A stretch of DNA of 41,493 nucleotides from CAXSDR01 sp964236445 (GCA_964236445.1 CAXSDR010000022.1:1-41493); one strand, 5' to 3'. Shown: positions 19,084-26,966, numbered from the stretch's first letter. A program made the numbers and translations. Notes: generated from the letters alone by a model not told the origin.

Positions 19084-19809
19084 GTGCTGGCCCAGCTCGT
19101 CCATCCGCCCAAGACCATGGTCGTCTCAGCAGCTGCAGCACTCCTGCTGTTGACCGGATGCGGCTCTTCGAGCACTGCGTCATCGTCGGCGGCGACGCCA
19201 GGCAACTCAACGCCTTCCACGCCTTCCACGCCTTCGGCCGGTGCAACCGACACGACAGGTGATGCACCGACCGCTGCAGACGGCCTCGTCCACGTCGTCG
19301 ACTCGACGAACGGCTTCTCCTTGGAGCTGCCCGCCGGGTGGGTGGTGGCTCCTGACGCCAGCCGGTCAGCACCGTTGAGCATCAGCGGCCCGGTAGGCAA
19401 GAAGGTCGAGCCCAAGTTCGCCGCCACCGCCGAGCAGTCCTATGCAGCGGGCGCGAAGCTGCTGGCCATCGAGCCCGGCGCCAAAGAGTTCGGCACCAAT
19501 GTCAATGTCATCGTGCAGCCGTCGGGCGGCTTCGCCGCCAAGGACATCATGCTGCTCGTGCCGTCGGTGAAGAAGGAACTGGCCGCCCTGAAGACCACGA
19601 GCTTCACCTCGAAGGCAGTCACGCTCGGCGGCCAACCCGCCGCGCAGATGGACTACACCTATCCGCTCGCGAGCAACGGCTTCCCCATAGCAGCACGCGT
19701 CATCTACGCGATCCACAACGGCAACGCCTACATCGTGACGATCAGCCGGGACGCAAAGCTCAGCGTGGCATCCACCGACACGGTCGCGAACAGCATCCGT
19801 CTGGGCTGA
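19084..19809 (+). CDS. Secreted lipoprotein with Thr/Pro/Ser linker
   Basis: The GTG at 19084 is preceded by CGGGAG. The 241-residue product has a signal peptide ending in the lipobox LLTGC, then a Ser/Thr/Pro linker with three TPS repeats. A single globular domain follows (NGFSLELPAGWVVAP through ASTDTVANSIRLG). The opening motif, with 'phe-ser-leu-x-leu-pro-x-gly-trp', is shared by many actinobacterial surface lipoproteins of the PsbP/LpqN-like type, which is a fold-level guess. The function is unknown. It is anchored on the outer face of the membrane. Confidence 0.8.
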   Translation: MLAQLVHPPKTMVVSAAAALLLLTGCGSSSTASSSAATPGNSTPSTPSTPSAGATDTTGDAPTAADGLVHVVDSTNGFSLELPAGWVVAPDASRSAPLSISGPVGKKVEPKFAATAEQSYAAGAKLLAIEPGAKEFGTNVNVIVQPSGGFAAKDIMLLVPSVKKELAALKTTSFTSKAVTLGGQPAAQMDYTYPLASNGFPIAARVIYAIHNGNAYIVTISRDAKLSVASTDTVANSIRLG

Positions 19810-19818
19810 CCCGTCGCC

Positions 19819-19918
19819 NNNNNNNNNNNNNNNNNNNNNNNNNNNNNNNNNNNNNNNNNNNNNNNNNNNNNNNNNNNNNNNNNNNNNNNNNNNNNNNNNN
19901 NNNNNNNNNNNNNNNNNN
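19819..19918. other. Assembly gap of 100 N between convergent genes
   Basis: There are exactly 100 N between the lipoprotein stop (19809) and the flotillin stop (19937). The bases on both sides share CGTCGCC, so the real gap may be very short or the contig ends may overlap. A strong terminator hairpin between these convergent genes could be what broke the assembly. Confidence 0.97.
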
Positions 19919-19936
19919 CGTCGCCAGCGGCTGTCG

Positions 19937-21286
19937 TCAGGCCGACCGCGCTGATCCGTTCAGCACGTGCGCGGTGACATCGAGGCTCGACGCGGCCGAC
20001 GAATGCGCCGGTGCGACAAGCGCGGCACGCAGGCTCTCATAGATCGTGAGTCCCTGGCCTACGAGGCCGGCCACGGCCTCGTTCACCCCGTCGGTCCCGT
20101 TGAGCACGGTGAGGTGCGAGCCGGCGATGCCCTGTGATGCGGCGTCGACGAGCTGCGGGAGAATGTCGATGAGCTTGTTGGCGGCGATGAGCGCCTGGTT
20201 GCCATTGGTCAGCGCGTCGGCGCGCGCCCCGATCGCCTCGGCTTCCGCAGCCGCCATGGCACGCTCGGCATAGGCCCCGGCGTCGGCACGGGCGCGAGCC
20301 GCGTCTGCCTCTGCGTCAGCGATTCCCCGGCAGCGGTTGGCATCGGCTTCGACGTGCAACCGGGTGGTGTCACGGTGCGCCTCGGCGAGCGCGCGCTGCT
20401 TGAACGCCTCCGCCTCGGTCTGCAGCTTGATGCTGTCGCGGTTCGCCTCGGCAAGCTTGCGCTGCTTGTAGGCCTCGGCGTCTGCCGGTCGGCGGACCTG
20501 CGACTCCAGCTGCTTCTCGGTGAGCTGCGCGGTGCGTTCAGCGAGAGCCGTCTGCTGCTCGATGACCTCCTGCGACGCGCGAGCCTGCGCCAGCGGGCCT
20601 GCCTGCGCGGCGCGTGCGTTGGCTTCCTGCACCTCTGCAGCGAAACCCGCTTGCTTCAGCTCGGTGTCACGCAGGTATTCCGCACGCAGTGCGGCCGCTT
20701 CCTGCTCGCGTTGCGTCGCTTCCTCGTCGGCTTTCGCGGCCGCGATGCGCGCGAGGCTGTTGACGGCGGCTGCGTGCGGAGCTGCGAGATTGGTGATGTA
20801 GCCGGACCCGTCCTCGATCTCCTGGATGAGCATCGAGTCGACGACGATGCCGAGCTTTTCCATCTCGCCGTGGCTGCCGTCCTTCACCTCCTGAGCCAGT
20901 CGATCGCGCTCACGGATGATCTCCTCGACGGTGAGACTTCCGATGATGCTGCGAAGGTGACCGGCGAAGATGCGTCCGACGAGCTCCTCCATGCGCTCCT
21001 GCTCGCTGAGGAAACGCCGTGCGGCGTTGGCGATCGAGACGTTGTCGTCACCGATCTTGAATGCGGCGACGGCACGGATGCGCAGGCGGATGCCCTGTGT
21101 GGTCACGCACTCCTCGGCGATCTCGCACTCACGCAGCGACAGCGAAAGGATGCGGGCCTTCTGCTTGACCGGCAGCACCCACGTGCCGTGGCCGGTGACG
21201 ATCCGGAACTGGGTCTGCTCGCCCTTGCGACGCGAGCCCGAGATGAGCAGGGCTTCGTTGGGCGCAGGCACATGCCAGAACAACAT
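19937..21286 (-). CDS. Flotillin/SPFH-domain membrane scaffold protein
   Basis: The ATG at 21286 is preceded by GAAGGAAG; an upstream ATG at 21313 has no such site. The 449-residue product has an N-terminal SPFH (band 7) domain at about residues 5-190 (NEALLISGSRRKGEQTQFRI, LSLSLRECEIAEECVTTQGI). A long Ala/Glu/Arg coiled coil (about 190-385) repeats AEAxKQRxLAEAxRD and DADAAR-type heptads, as in flotillins. No clear N-terminal membrane helix is present, so attachment is probably peripheral. Flotillins organise membrane microdomains. It lies downstream of a small NfeD-like gene on the same strand, the usual partnership. Confidence 0.92.
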   Translation of the reverse strand: MLFWHVPAPNEALLISGSRRKGEQTQFRIVTGHGTWVLPVKQKARILSLSLRECEIAEECVTTQGIRLRIRAVAAFKIGDDNVSIANAARRFLSEQERMEELVGRIFAGHLRSIIGSLTVEEIIRERDRLAQEVKDGSHGEMEKLGIVVDSMLIQEIEDGSGYITNLAAPHAAAVNSLARIAAAKADEEATQREQEAAALRAEYLRDTELKQAGFAAEVQEANARAAQAGPLAQARASQEVIEQQTALAERTAQLTEKQLESQVRRPADAEAYKQRKLAEANRDSIKLQTEAEAFKQRALAEAHRDTTRLHVEADANRCRGIADAEADAARARADAGAYAERAMAAAEAEAIGARADALTNGNQALIAANKLIDILPQLVDAASQGIAGSHLTVLNGTDGVNEAVAGLVGQGLTIYESLRAALVAPAHSSAASSLDVTAHVLNGSARSA

Positions 21287-21304
21287 CTGACTTCCTTCAG
21301 GTGA

Positions 21305-21324
21305 CGTGTGCACCGTTGCACACG
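21305..21324. repeat. Perfect 8-bp inverted repeat upstream of the flotillin gene
   Basis: CGTGTGCA and TGCACACG flank a CCGT spacer, 18 bases before the flotillin ATG. It could be an RNA hairpin near the ribosome site or an operator. Confidence 0.6.
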
Positions 21325-21406
21325 ATGTCCGCAGGACGCGCAGTCGCGCATCCTGCCAACGCGTCGATCCGTGCCGTTCCGTAGGCGTGCGGCTGGGAAG
21401 CCGCAG

Positions 21407-21619
21407 TCAGCCGAACGGAGTCACCGTGACCGACCGTGCCGACCTGCACTCGATCACGACGACGCGAGAGTGCTTGGGGATCGGCTCGTCCGCGAAGGCC
21501 GCAAACGCCTCCGTCCCCCCGCGTACGGGGAGGACGACTTCACCGGGGCGGGCGGAGGTGACCGGGACGCTGAGATGGCCGATGGTGCCGACCAGCTGCT
21601 GATCGATGTCCGCCGACAT
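21407..21619 (-). CDS. Short NfeD-like OB-fold protein
   Basis: The ATG at 21619 follows a strong AGGAGG site. The 70-residue product reads like the stand-alone C-terminal OB-fold of NfeD (LVGTIGHLSVPVTSARPGEV, then SRVVVIECRSARSVTVTPFG). It has no signal peptide, protease domain or membrane helices, unlike full-length NfeD. Short NfeD proteins normally work with flotillins in membrane microdomains, and the flotillin gene begins 120 bases downstream on the same strand. Confidence 0.8.
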   Translation of the reverse strand: MSADIDQQLVGTIGHLSVPVTSARPGEVVLPVRGGTEAFAAFADEPIPKHSRVVVIECRSARSVTVTPFG

Positions 21620-21655
21620 GCGGCGCCTCCTGTGCTGCGAAAACCTTCGACGTGG

Positions 21656-21696
21656 ATGCTAGACCCATCACGCCTGGTTTGTGAAGGGATTCACAA
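21656..21696 (-). promoter_or_regulatory. Promoter and overlapping dyad for the nfeD-flotillin pair
   Basis: On the minus strand TTCACA (21685-21680) and TAGCAT (21661-21656) are 18 bases apart, and the -10 box ends 36 bases before the ATG. A perfect palindrome, TTGTGAA and TTCACAA around GGGA (21679-21696), covers the -35 box and could be a repressor site. Confidence 0.5.
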
Positions 21697-21708
21697 GCGC
21701 ACCTGCTC

Positions 21709-22701
21709 TCATGCGTGGGCGTGGTGCTCGTGGGCCGCATGGCTCGCCTGCTCGAACTGGAAGGTCGAGTGCTCGAGGTCGAAATGCCCCGCCAGACACT
21801 CCTGCAGCTGGTCCAGCAAGCGGGGCAGGTGCCCGTCGAGGAAGCACGAGTCGTCGACCACCACGTGAGCGGTCAGCACCGGCAGGTCGGAGGCGACCGC
21901 CGAGGCGTGCAGGTCGTGAACCTCGCGGACGTGCTCGACGTCGAGGATGTGCGCCCGCACCTTCGCCAGGTCGACGCCCTTCGGGGTGCCTTCGAGCAGC
22001 ACGTCGACGGTCTCACGCAGCAGATTCCACGTCCGCGGCAGGATCAGCACCCCGATCAGGATCGAGGCGCCCGCATCAGCCCGCAGCCGGCCCGTGGCAG
22101 CGATCACCAGCGCGGCGACCAGCACGGCGGCCGAGCCGAGGGCGTCGTTGACGACCTCGAGGAACGCCGCCCGGGTGTTCAGGGTGTCGCCTGCCAGCTT
22201 GGCCAGCAACAAGATCGACACCGAGTTCCCCGCGAGACCCACCAGGCCGAACACCAGCATCGCCGTCGACCCGACCTGCGGAGGCTCGAGCAGCCGCCGG
22301 ACCCCCTCCACCAGCACGAACACCCCGACCGCGAGCAGGACCGCGGCTTGCGCTGCAGCAGCGAGGACCTCCGCGCGCCGGTAGCCCCACGTACGTTCGG
22401 CCGTTGCCGGGCGGTCGGCAAGAACCGCCGCAAGCAGCGCCAAGCTCAACCCTGCGACATCGGTGAGCATGTGCCCGGCATCAGCCAGCAACGCCAGCGA
22501 CCCGGACACGAACGCGCCGATGACCTCGATCACCAGGATCGTCGAGGAGATCGCCAGCACGATCGACAGCCGCCGCCGGGCGCCAGGGCCCTTCGGCGTG
22601 CCGTGGCTGTGCCCACCACCCTTGCCAGCGATGCCGGCGCTGCCCGGGTCCTCCCCGTGGCCGTGGTGTGCGTGCCCGTGTGAGGTCGGCGTGGTGCTCA
22701 T
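21709..22701 (-). CDS. Cation diffusion facilitator (CDF) metal exporter, CzcD/ZitB type
   Basis: The product has 330 residues. A His-rich N-terminus (SHGHAHHGHG, GGGHSHG) and C-terminus (HAAHEHHAHA) flank six membrane segments and a cytosolic domain (VDVLLEGTPKGVDLAKVRAHI, ALTAH-like strand). The first metal pair, HxxxD in TM2, is present (His77, Asp81). In TM5 the usual His of the second pair is Glu181 (LEVVND, with Asp185), which may alter metal choice. It likely exports zinc, cadmium or cobalt in exchange for protons. The ATG overlaps the stop of a tiny ORF upstream (ATGA). Confidence 0.93.
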   Translation of the reverse strand: MSTTPTSHGHAHHGHGEDPGSAGIAGKGGGHSHGTPKGPGARRRLSIVLAISSTILVIEVIGAFVSGSLALLADAGHMLTDVAGLSLALLAAVLADRPATAERTWGYRRAEVLAAAAQAAVLLAVGVFVLVEGVRRLLEPPQVGSTAMLVFGLVGLAGNSVSILLLAKLAGDTLNTRAAFLEVVNDALGSAAVLVAALVIAATGRLRADAGASILIGVLILPRTWNLLRETVDVLLEGTPKGVDLAKVRAHILDVEHVREVHDLHASAVASDLPVLTAHVVVDDSCFLDGHLPRLLDQLQECLAGHFDLEHSTFQFEQASHAAHEHHAHA

Positions 22702-22844
22702 GCGGTCAGCGAATCCTCGGCTGCGGTGAGCACCTCGAGCAGCCCCGGGCGCGAGATCGGGGAGAGCGACCGGCGCCGCGCGTCATGGCCGCCCAGCCCG
22801 GATCCACCGGTGTCATCGCCACCAGTCGATGGTAGCCACGACAT
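22698..22844 (-). CDS. 48-residue ORF coupled to the CDF exporter, possibly a regulator remnant
   Basis: The ATG at 22844 opens a 48-residue frame whose TGA overlaps the CDF ATG (ATGA, 22698-22701). The ending RPGLLEVLTAAEDSLTA looks like real protein and recalls the C-terminal helix of ArsR/CmtR-type metal sensors that often precede CDF genes. No DNA-binding helix is present. It may be a truncated regulator or a coupling ORF. The 128 bases upstream show no clear promoter. Confidence 0.3.
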   Translation of the reverse strand: MSWLPSTGGDDTGGSGLGGHDARRRSLSPISRPGLLEVLTAAEDSLTA

Positions 22845-22972
22845 CAGCACGGCGGAGGAGGCGGCCGATCCAACGCTCGGCAGGGCATGCGCGTGCGTCG
22901 GGTCAGGGGACATCCGACGTCCCGTCGCCCGTAGGGTTTCGCCTGCAGGTGTCGGCGTCGGAGAGGCAGCAG

Positions 22973-23698
22973 ATGAGCGCACGGTTCCAGGAGCTCGCCT
23001 GGCGGCGTACGCCCATGGGGGAGATCTCGCTGCGGCGCCGGCGTGACCCGATGCTCGAGGTCGACGTCTACGAGGTCAAGCTCGACGACGACTTCCTGAT
23101 GTCGAGCCTGTTCACGGTCGCCGAGGTGGAGCTCGCGAACCTGGGCCTGGCGCAGCTCGTGACCGACGTGCCCACGAGCCTCGATGTCGTCGTCGGTGGG
23201 CTGGGACTCGGCTTCACCGCCCGCGCTGTGCTCTCCGACGCCCGGGTCGCCTCCCTGGTGGTCGTCGAGGCCCTCGGTGACGTCATCGAATGGCACGAGC
23301 AGGGGCTGCTGCCGTTCGCGGGGGAGCTGACGTCGGACTCGCGGTGCCGCCTGCTCGCGGGCGACTTCTTCGCGCTCGTCGCCGCCGGCAACGGTTTCGG
23401 TCGCGGTGTGCCTGACCGGCTCCACGCCATCCTCGTCGACATCGACCACACACCGCGCAACGTGCTGCACCCCAGCCATGCGGGGTTCTACTCCCCGGAC
23501 GGGCTGCGCGCGGTTGCCTCGCGACTGCATCCGGGCGGGGTCTTCGCGCTGTGGTCCGACGACCCGCCGGACGAGGACTTCCTGGCGGTGCTGGGCGAGG
23601 TCTTCCTCACATCGCACGCGGCCGTCGTGACGTTCGCCAACCCGTTGACGCACGGGCAGTCCGCAAACACCGTCTATGTCGCCGCCACGTCTGGCTGA
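22973..23698 (+). CDS. Spermidine synthase-like class I methyltransferase-fold protein
   Basis: I start at ATG 22973 because GGAGAGG lies just upstream. The 241-residue product shows the Rossmann-type nucleotide site LDVVVGGLGLGFTARAVL, the acidic strand end VVVEALGDVIEWHE, DSRCRLLAGDFFALV and HAILVDIDHTPR. Such proteins are often labelled spermidine synthase, but the aminopropyltransferase acidic pair is not clear. A general SAM-dependent role is as likely. It stands alone, upstream of the RsbW-like gene on the same strand with a 148-base gap. Confidence 0.78.
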   Translation: MSARFQELAWRRTPMGEISLRRRRDPMLEVDVYEVKLDDDFLMSSLFTVAEVELANLGLAQLVTDVPTSLDVVVGGLGLGFTARAVLSDARVASLVVVEALGDVIEWHEQGLLPFAGELTSDSRCRLLAGDFFALVAAGNGFGRGVPDRLHAILVDIDHTPRNVLHPSHAGFYSPDGLRAVASRLHPGGVFALWSDDPPDEDFLAVLGEVFLTSHAAVVTFANPLTHGQSANTVYVAATSG

Positions 23699-23846
23699 GC
23701 TCACCGACCGCGACGCCCTCACCCTCGCCGCCAGCGCGGGCCGCACGTGAAGAACAAGGGCCGGTCGCGGGACACCGCCTACGGACTTTTGCCTCGAGCA
23801 CCGCCCGCGAAGGTGCAAGATCAGCAGACGAGCGAAGGGGGACGCC

Positions 23847-24722
23847 GTGCAGATCGCGCTGCCGCCGTTGTCTTCGAGCGCGCACGCGGCACGAGCATTC
23901 GCCGCCGCGGAGATGTCCCGGCTCGGCCGCGAGCACCTCGCCGACGATGTCGCCACCGTGGTGTCCGAGCTCGTTGCCAATGCGGTCATGCACGCGCGCA
24001 CAGAGCTCGTGCTCGACCTGGCGCCGGCGGGGGAGGGCGTACGCCTGACGGTCACGGACGGGTCGGCAGTGATGCCACGGTTCGTTGGAGCCGACCTCGC
24101 GTCGACGAGCGGGCGCGGTCTGCTGCTCGTCGACCGGATCAGCGCTCGATGGGGTGTGGACCGGATCGCGCCGACCGGCAAGGTCGTGTGGGTCGAGATC
24201 GACAAGCCCTTCGAGCCGGTCGACCTGGAAGACACCGAGGACCTGATCGCCATGTGGGCCGAGAGCTTCGAGGTTCCGGCCTCGTCCTCCGCCCGCACGG
24301 TGGTCGTCGACGTGAGCGTGCCCGACCTGCTCGCGAGCCGGCACGAGACCGACAGCCTGATCCGCGAGCTGCAGCTGCTGCGGCTCAACGCCACGACGCA
24401 GGTGACGCTGGCAGCGAGCTCGCCGCAGGTCGTCGCGTTGGCGCAGCGGCTCGACGAGGCGACGGAGGAGTTCGACGACGCCCGTCGCCAGCTGCTCTCC
24501 CAGGCACTCACCGCGGAACGGTCCGGCGAGCTGCAGATGACACTCGCCCTTCATCTGGAGCCCTCCGCCGCTCCTGCAGCAGTGCGGTTCCTGCAGGCGC
24601 TCGAAGACGCCGACTCGCTCGTTGCCGACGGCGTGCTGCTCGTGCCGAGGTCGACGGAGGCGACGATGAGGGTCCGCCGGCTCTATGTCCGCGCCATCGT
24701 CGAGCAGCTCACGGCCGACTGA
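23847..24722 (+). CDS. RsbW-like ATP-binding protein (HATPase) with extra C-terminal domain
   Basis: The GTG at 23847 follows GAAGGGGG. The 291-residue product starts with a GHKL/HATPase_c_2 domain (residues 1-125): N-box ELVANAVMHA, VTDGSAVMPR and SGRGLLLVDRI. This is the anti-sigma/serine kinase type found widely in actinobacteria. The second half (about 130-291, DLIAMWAESFEVP, a long helix around QRLDEATEEFDDARRQLLSQAL) is unassigned. No anti-anti-sigma gene is next to it. Its 3' end overlaps the convergent histidine kinase gene by 14 bases. Confidence 0.85.
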   Translation: MQIALPPLSSSAHAARAFAAAEMSRLGREHLADDVATVVSELVANAVMHARTELVLDLAPAGEGVRLTVTDGSAVMPRFVGADLASTSGRGLLLVDRISARWGVDRIAPTGKVVWVEIDKPFEPVDLEDTEDLIAMWAESFEVPASSSARTVVVDVSVPDLLASRHETDSLIRELQLLRLNATTQVTLAASSPQVVALAQRLDEATEEFDDARRQLLSQALTAERSGELQMTLALHLEPSAAPAAVRFLQALEDADSLVADGVLLVPRSTEATMRVRRLYVRAIVEQLTAD

Positions 24723-26070
24723 GCCCGTTGCCGGGGGCGCGGGGAAGGCGTACGACCGCTCGCACTCCCGGCTGGGCGTCCGACAGCGTCACCGTGCCGC
24801 CGTAGGCGTGCAACAGGTCACGCACGATCGCCAGTCCCAGCCCGCTGCCGCCGTCGAGCCCGGTCCGCGCGGCGTCGAGGCGCGTGAAGCGGGTGAAGAC
24901 GCGTTCGCGGTCGGCGGGGGCGATGCCCGGCCCGTCGTCGACCACCTCGACCACGGCGTCGCTGTCGTCCCCGCTGACGCGCACGGTCACGGCCGTACGC
25001 GCGTGGCGCACCGCGTTGTCGACGAGGTTGCGCAGGGCGCGGTCGAGACCGTCGTAGTCGGCGTCGACGGCGATCGCCTCGTCGGCGCTCACCGTGACGG
25101 GGACGCGGAACGGCGAGCGACCCGCCAGCGTCCGGGCGAGGGCCGCCAGCTCGACCCGCTGAGCGGCGGCGGCCGGGGCGCGGGTGTCATCGAGCCGCGC
25201 GAGCAGGAGCAGGTCCGCGACGAGGCGCGAGAGCCGTTCGACGTCCTCGAGGACCTCGTCGGCCGTGCCCTCCCAGTCGGCGGCCGAGGGGTGCAGCCGG
25301 GCCACCTCGAGCTGCGTGCGCACCGACGCCAGCGGGCTGCGCAGCTCGTGAGCAGCGTCGGCGACGAACGCGAGCTGCCGCGCGCTCGCCGCTTCGAGCC
25401 GTTCGAGCATGCCGTTGAGCGTCTCCGCGAGGCGACGCAGCTCGTCGCGCGCGGCCGGCACCGGCAGCCGCCCCTGCACCCCCGTGGCCGCGATCTGCTC
25501 GGCACCGTCGCGCAGCGCCGACACCGGGCGCAGCGCCGAGCCAACCAGGAGCCAGCAGGCTGTCGCAAAACCGAGCAGGAGCAGCGGCGCGACGACGAGC
25601 ACCGCGGTGCGCACGACGTCGAGCGACGCGTCCACCGCGAGGACCGAGGTGCCCACGAGCACGGTCCGGTCGCCGACGTTCGCACCGACGACGTGCAGGC
25701 GGTCGCCCGTGCCCGTACGCGCGGCACTGACCTCCACCGTGCCCCCGGCGCGTACGTCAGCAAGGTCTTCGCCCGACACGAGCGGCACGAGATGGTCGCT
25801 GCCCGGCGACGCGCTGACGACCCGGGCGTCCGCGTCGAGCAGCTGCACCGTCGCCGTGCCCGGGGGCAGCGCGATCACCGTCGCGAGCTGCTCGGTCTCG
25901 GCGAGGACAGCGACGTCAGCAGCGCGGGCGCGCGCGGTGCGGTCGATCGAGGACAGCAGCGACGAGCGCAGGACGTGCACGACGAGCAACGAGCCGAGCA
26001 CCAGCCCGACCGCCATCAGCACCGTCGCCACGAGCGTCAGTCGGGTGCGCAGCCCGGTGCGCGTGAGCAA
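24709..26070 (-). CDS. Sensor histidine kinase of a two-component system
   Basis: I place the start at TTG 26070, two bases after the response-regulator stop, with a GGGGG run upstream. The 453-residue product has TM1 (LTLVATVLMAVGLVLGSLLVV), an outer sensing region of about 115 residues and TM2 (VLVVAPLLLLGFATACWLLVG). A HAMP segment leads to the HisKA motif DAAHELRSP (His241) and a HATPase with LRNLVDNAVRH, VVDDGPGIAP and GGSGLGLAIV. It is probably a membrane sensor that phosphorylates the partner regulator; the signal is unknown. Its 3' end overlaps the HATPase gene on the other strand. Confidence 0.93.
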   Translation of the reverse strand: MLTRTGLRTRLTLVATVLMAVGLVLGSLLVVHVLRSSLLSSIDRTARARAADVAVLAETEQLATVIALPPGTATVQLLDADARVVSASPGSDHLVPLVSGEDLADVRAGGTVEVSAARTGTGDRLHVVGANVGDRTVLVGTSVLAVDASLDVVRTAVLVVAPLLLLGFATACWLLVGSALRPVSALRDGAEQIAATGVQGRLPVPAARDELRRLAETLNGMLERLEAASARQLAFVADAAHELRSPLASVRTQLEVARLHPSAADWEGTADEVLEDVERLSRLVADLLLLARLDDTRAPAAAAQRVELAALARTLAGRSPFRVPVTVSADEAIAVDADYDGLDRALRNLVDNAVRHARTAVTVRVSGDDSDAVVEVVDDGPGIAPADRERVFTRFTRLDAARTGLDGGSGLGLAIVRDLLHAYGGTVTLSDAQPGVRAVVRLPRAPGNGLSRP

Positions 26071-26072
26071 CG

Positions 26073-26768
26073 TCAGCCCCCGTCGGCCAGCAGGCGGTAG
26101 CCGGCACCGCGCACGGTCTGCAGCGCCGCGCGGGAGAACGGCGCGTCGATCTTGCGGCGCAGATAGCCGACATAGACCTCGACGACGTTCGGGTCGCCTT
26201 CGTAGTAGGCGTCCCACACATGCTCGAAGATCTCGCTCTTGGACACCACCTCGTCCTTGCGTCGCAGCAGGAACTCGAGCAGCGAGAACTCGCGCGGGGT
26301 GAGCGCGATCTCCGTGCTGCCGCGGCGCACTATCCGGCGTGCCGGATCGAGGGTGAGGTCGCCCGCCTGCAGAACGGCGGGGCGCTGCGGAGACCCCCGG
26401 CGCAGCAGGGCGCGCAGGCGCGCGACAAGCACGACATAGGAGAACGGCTTGGTGAGGTAGTCGTCGGCACCGACATCGAGACCGTCGGCCTGGTCATGCT
26501 CCCCGTCCTTCGCCGACAGCATGAGCACCGGCACCCAGATCCCGGCCGCGCGCAGCTGCTCGCACACGCGGTAGCCGGACAGCCCCGGCAGCATCACGTC
26601 GAGGATCAGCGCGTCATAGCTGCCCTCGCGCGCCAGATGGAGTCCCTCGATGCCGTCATGAGCGAGGTCGACAGCGAAACCCTCGGCCTGCAGTCCACGC
26701 TGCAGGGCCTTGGCGAGCCGCACCTCATCCTCGACAACGAGCAGTCGCACGGAGCCAGCCTGCCTCAT
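26073..26768 (-). CDS. OmpR/PhoB-family response regulator
   Basis: I start at ATG 26768 (MRQAGSVRLLVVEDE); earlier in-frame starts give non-protein-like text. The 231-residue product has a receiver domain with acidic pocket VVEDE, phosphoacceptor Asp57 in LILDVMLPG, and Lys107 in DDYLTKPF. A winged-helix DNA-binding domain follows (LTPREFSLLEFLL, VEVYVGYLRRKID, TVRGAGYRL). It is made with the downstream kinase in one transcript. The intergenic region upstream, shared with the sulfonate operon, is described separately. Confidence 0.95.
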   Translation of the reverse strand: MRQAGSVRLLVVEDEVRLAKALQRGLQAEGFAVDLAHDGIEGLHLAREGSYDALILDVMLPGLSGYRVCEQLRAAGIWVPVLMLSAKDGEHDQADGLDVGADDYLTKPFSYVVLVARLRALLRRGSPQRPAVLQAGDLTLDPARRIVRRGSTEIALTPREFSLLEFLLRRKDEVVSKSEIFEHVWDAYYEGDPNVVEVYVGYLRRKIDAPFSRAALQTVRGAGYRLLADGG

Positions 26769-26854
26769 CGCGGCTATGGATCGTCGCAAGGTCGTCGTCG
26801 GCACGCAAGCGCCGGACCTGGACTGGAAGCCACCGCGGTCAAGAATATCTAGTT

Positions 26855-26882
26855 TGTCTATCGGGTTGGTAGGTGATAGACA
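26855..26882. promoter_or_regulatory. Inverted repeat in the divergent region before the sulfonate operon
   Basis: TGTCTATC (26855-26862) and GATAGACA (26875-26882) form perfect 8-base arms around a 12-base spacer. It lies in an AT-richer island between the response regulator (86 bases away) and the ABC permease. The position suggests an operator or promoter for the sulfonate genes, the two-component genes or both. The regulator is unknown. Confidence 0.55.
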
Positions 26883-26966
26883 GTGCGCATGCACACGTCG
26901 CCCGCCACCTCTGGCCGCCTACGCGCGGCTCGGCGAGCCTCCGACCCCCGATGTCGTCGACCCTGA
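26883..26966 (+). CDS. Possible leader peptide ORF before the sulfonate operon
   Basis: GTG at 26883, directly after the inverted repeat, opens a 27-residue frame (second in-frame ATG at 26889) ending with TGA 26964-26966. It is Arg-rich, with one Cys near the end (ASDPRCRRP). There is no Shine-Dalgarno site, so it would have to be leaderless. Actinobacterial sulfur operons often carry short Cys-containing leader ORFs, which makes this worth noting. One Cys is weak support. Confidence 0.25.
   Translation: MRMHTSPATSGRLRAARRASDPRCRRP

Noticed and set aside
19200..19235. Short tandem repeat in the lipoprotein gene
   Set aside because: It encodes a TPS linker of three units; not a CRISPR or regulatory array.
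20354..21304. 316-codon plus-strand frame opposite the flotillin gene
   Set aside because: It is the mirror of SPFH coding sequence and has no family-like motif; the minus strand has a strong ribosome site and clear domains.
21388..21406. Stem GCGGCT/AGCCGC after nfeD as a terminator
   Set aside because: Only six base pairs and no U-tract, and the flotillin gene downstream probably needs read-through.
21715..22683. 322-codon plus-strand frame opposite the CDF exporter
   Set aside because: Gln/Arg/His-rich shadow of membrane-protein codons on the other strand.
22844..24511. 555-codon minus-strand frame opposite the spermidine synthase-like and RsbW-like genes
   Set aside because: Covers two genes with good motifs and starts on the plus strand; composition is low-complexity.
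24685..26100. 471-codon plus-strand frame opposite the histidine kinase
   Set aside because: No recognisable domain, whereas the minus strand has all kinase boxes.
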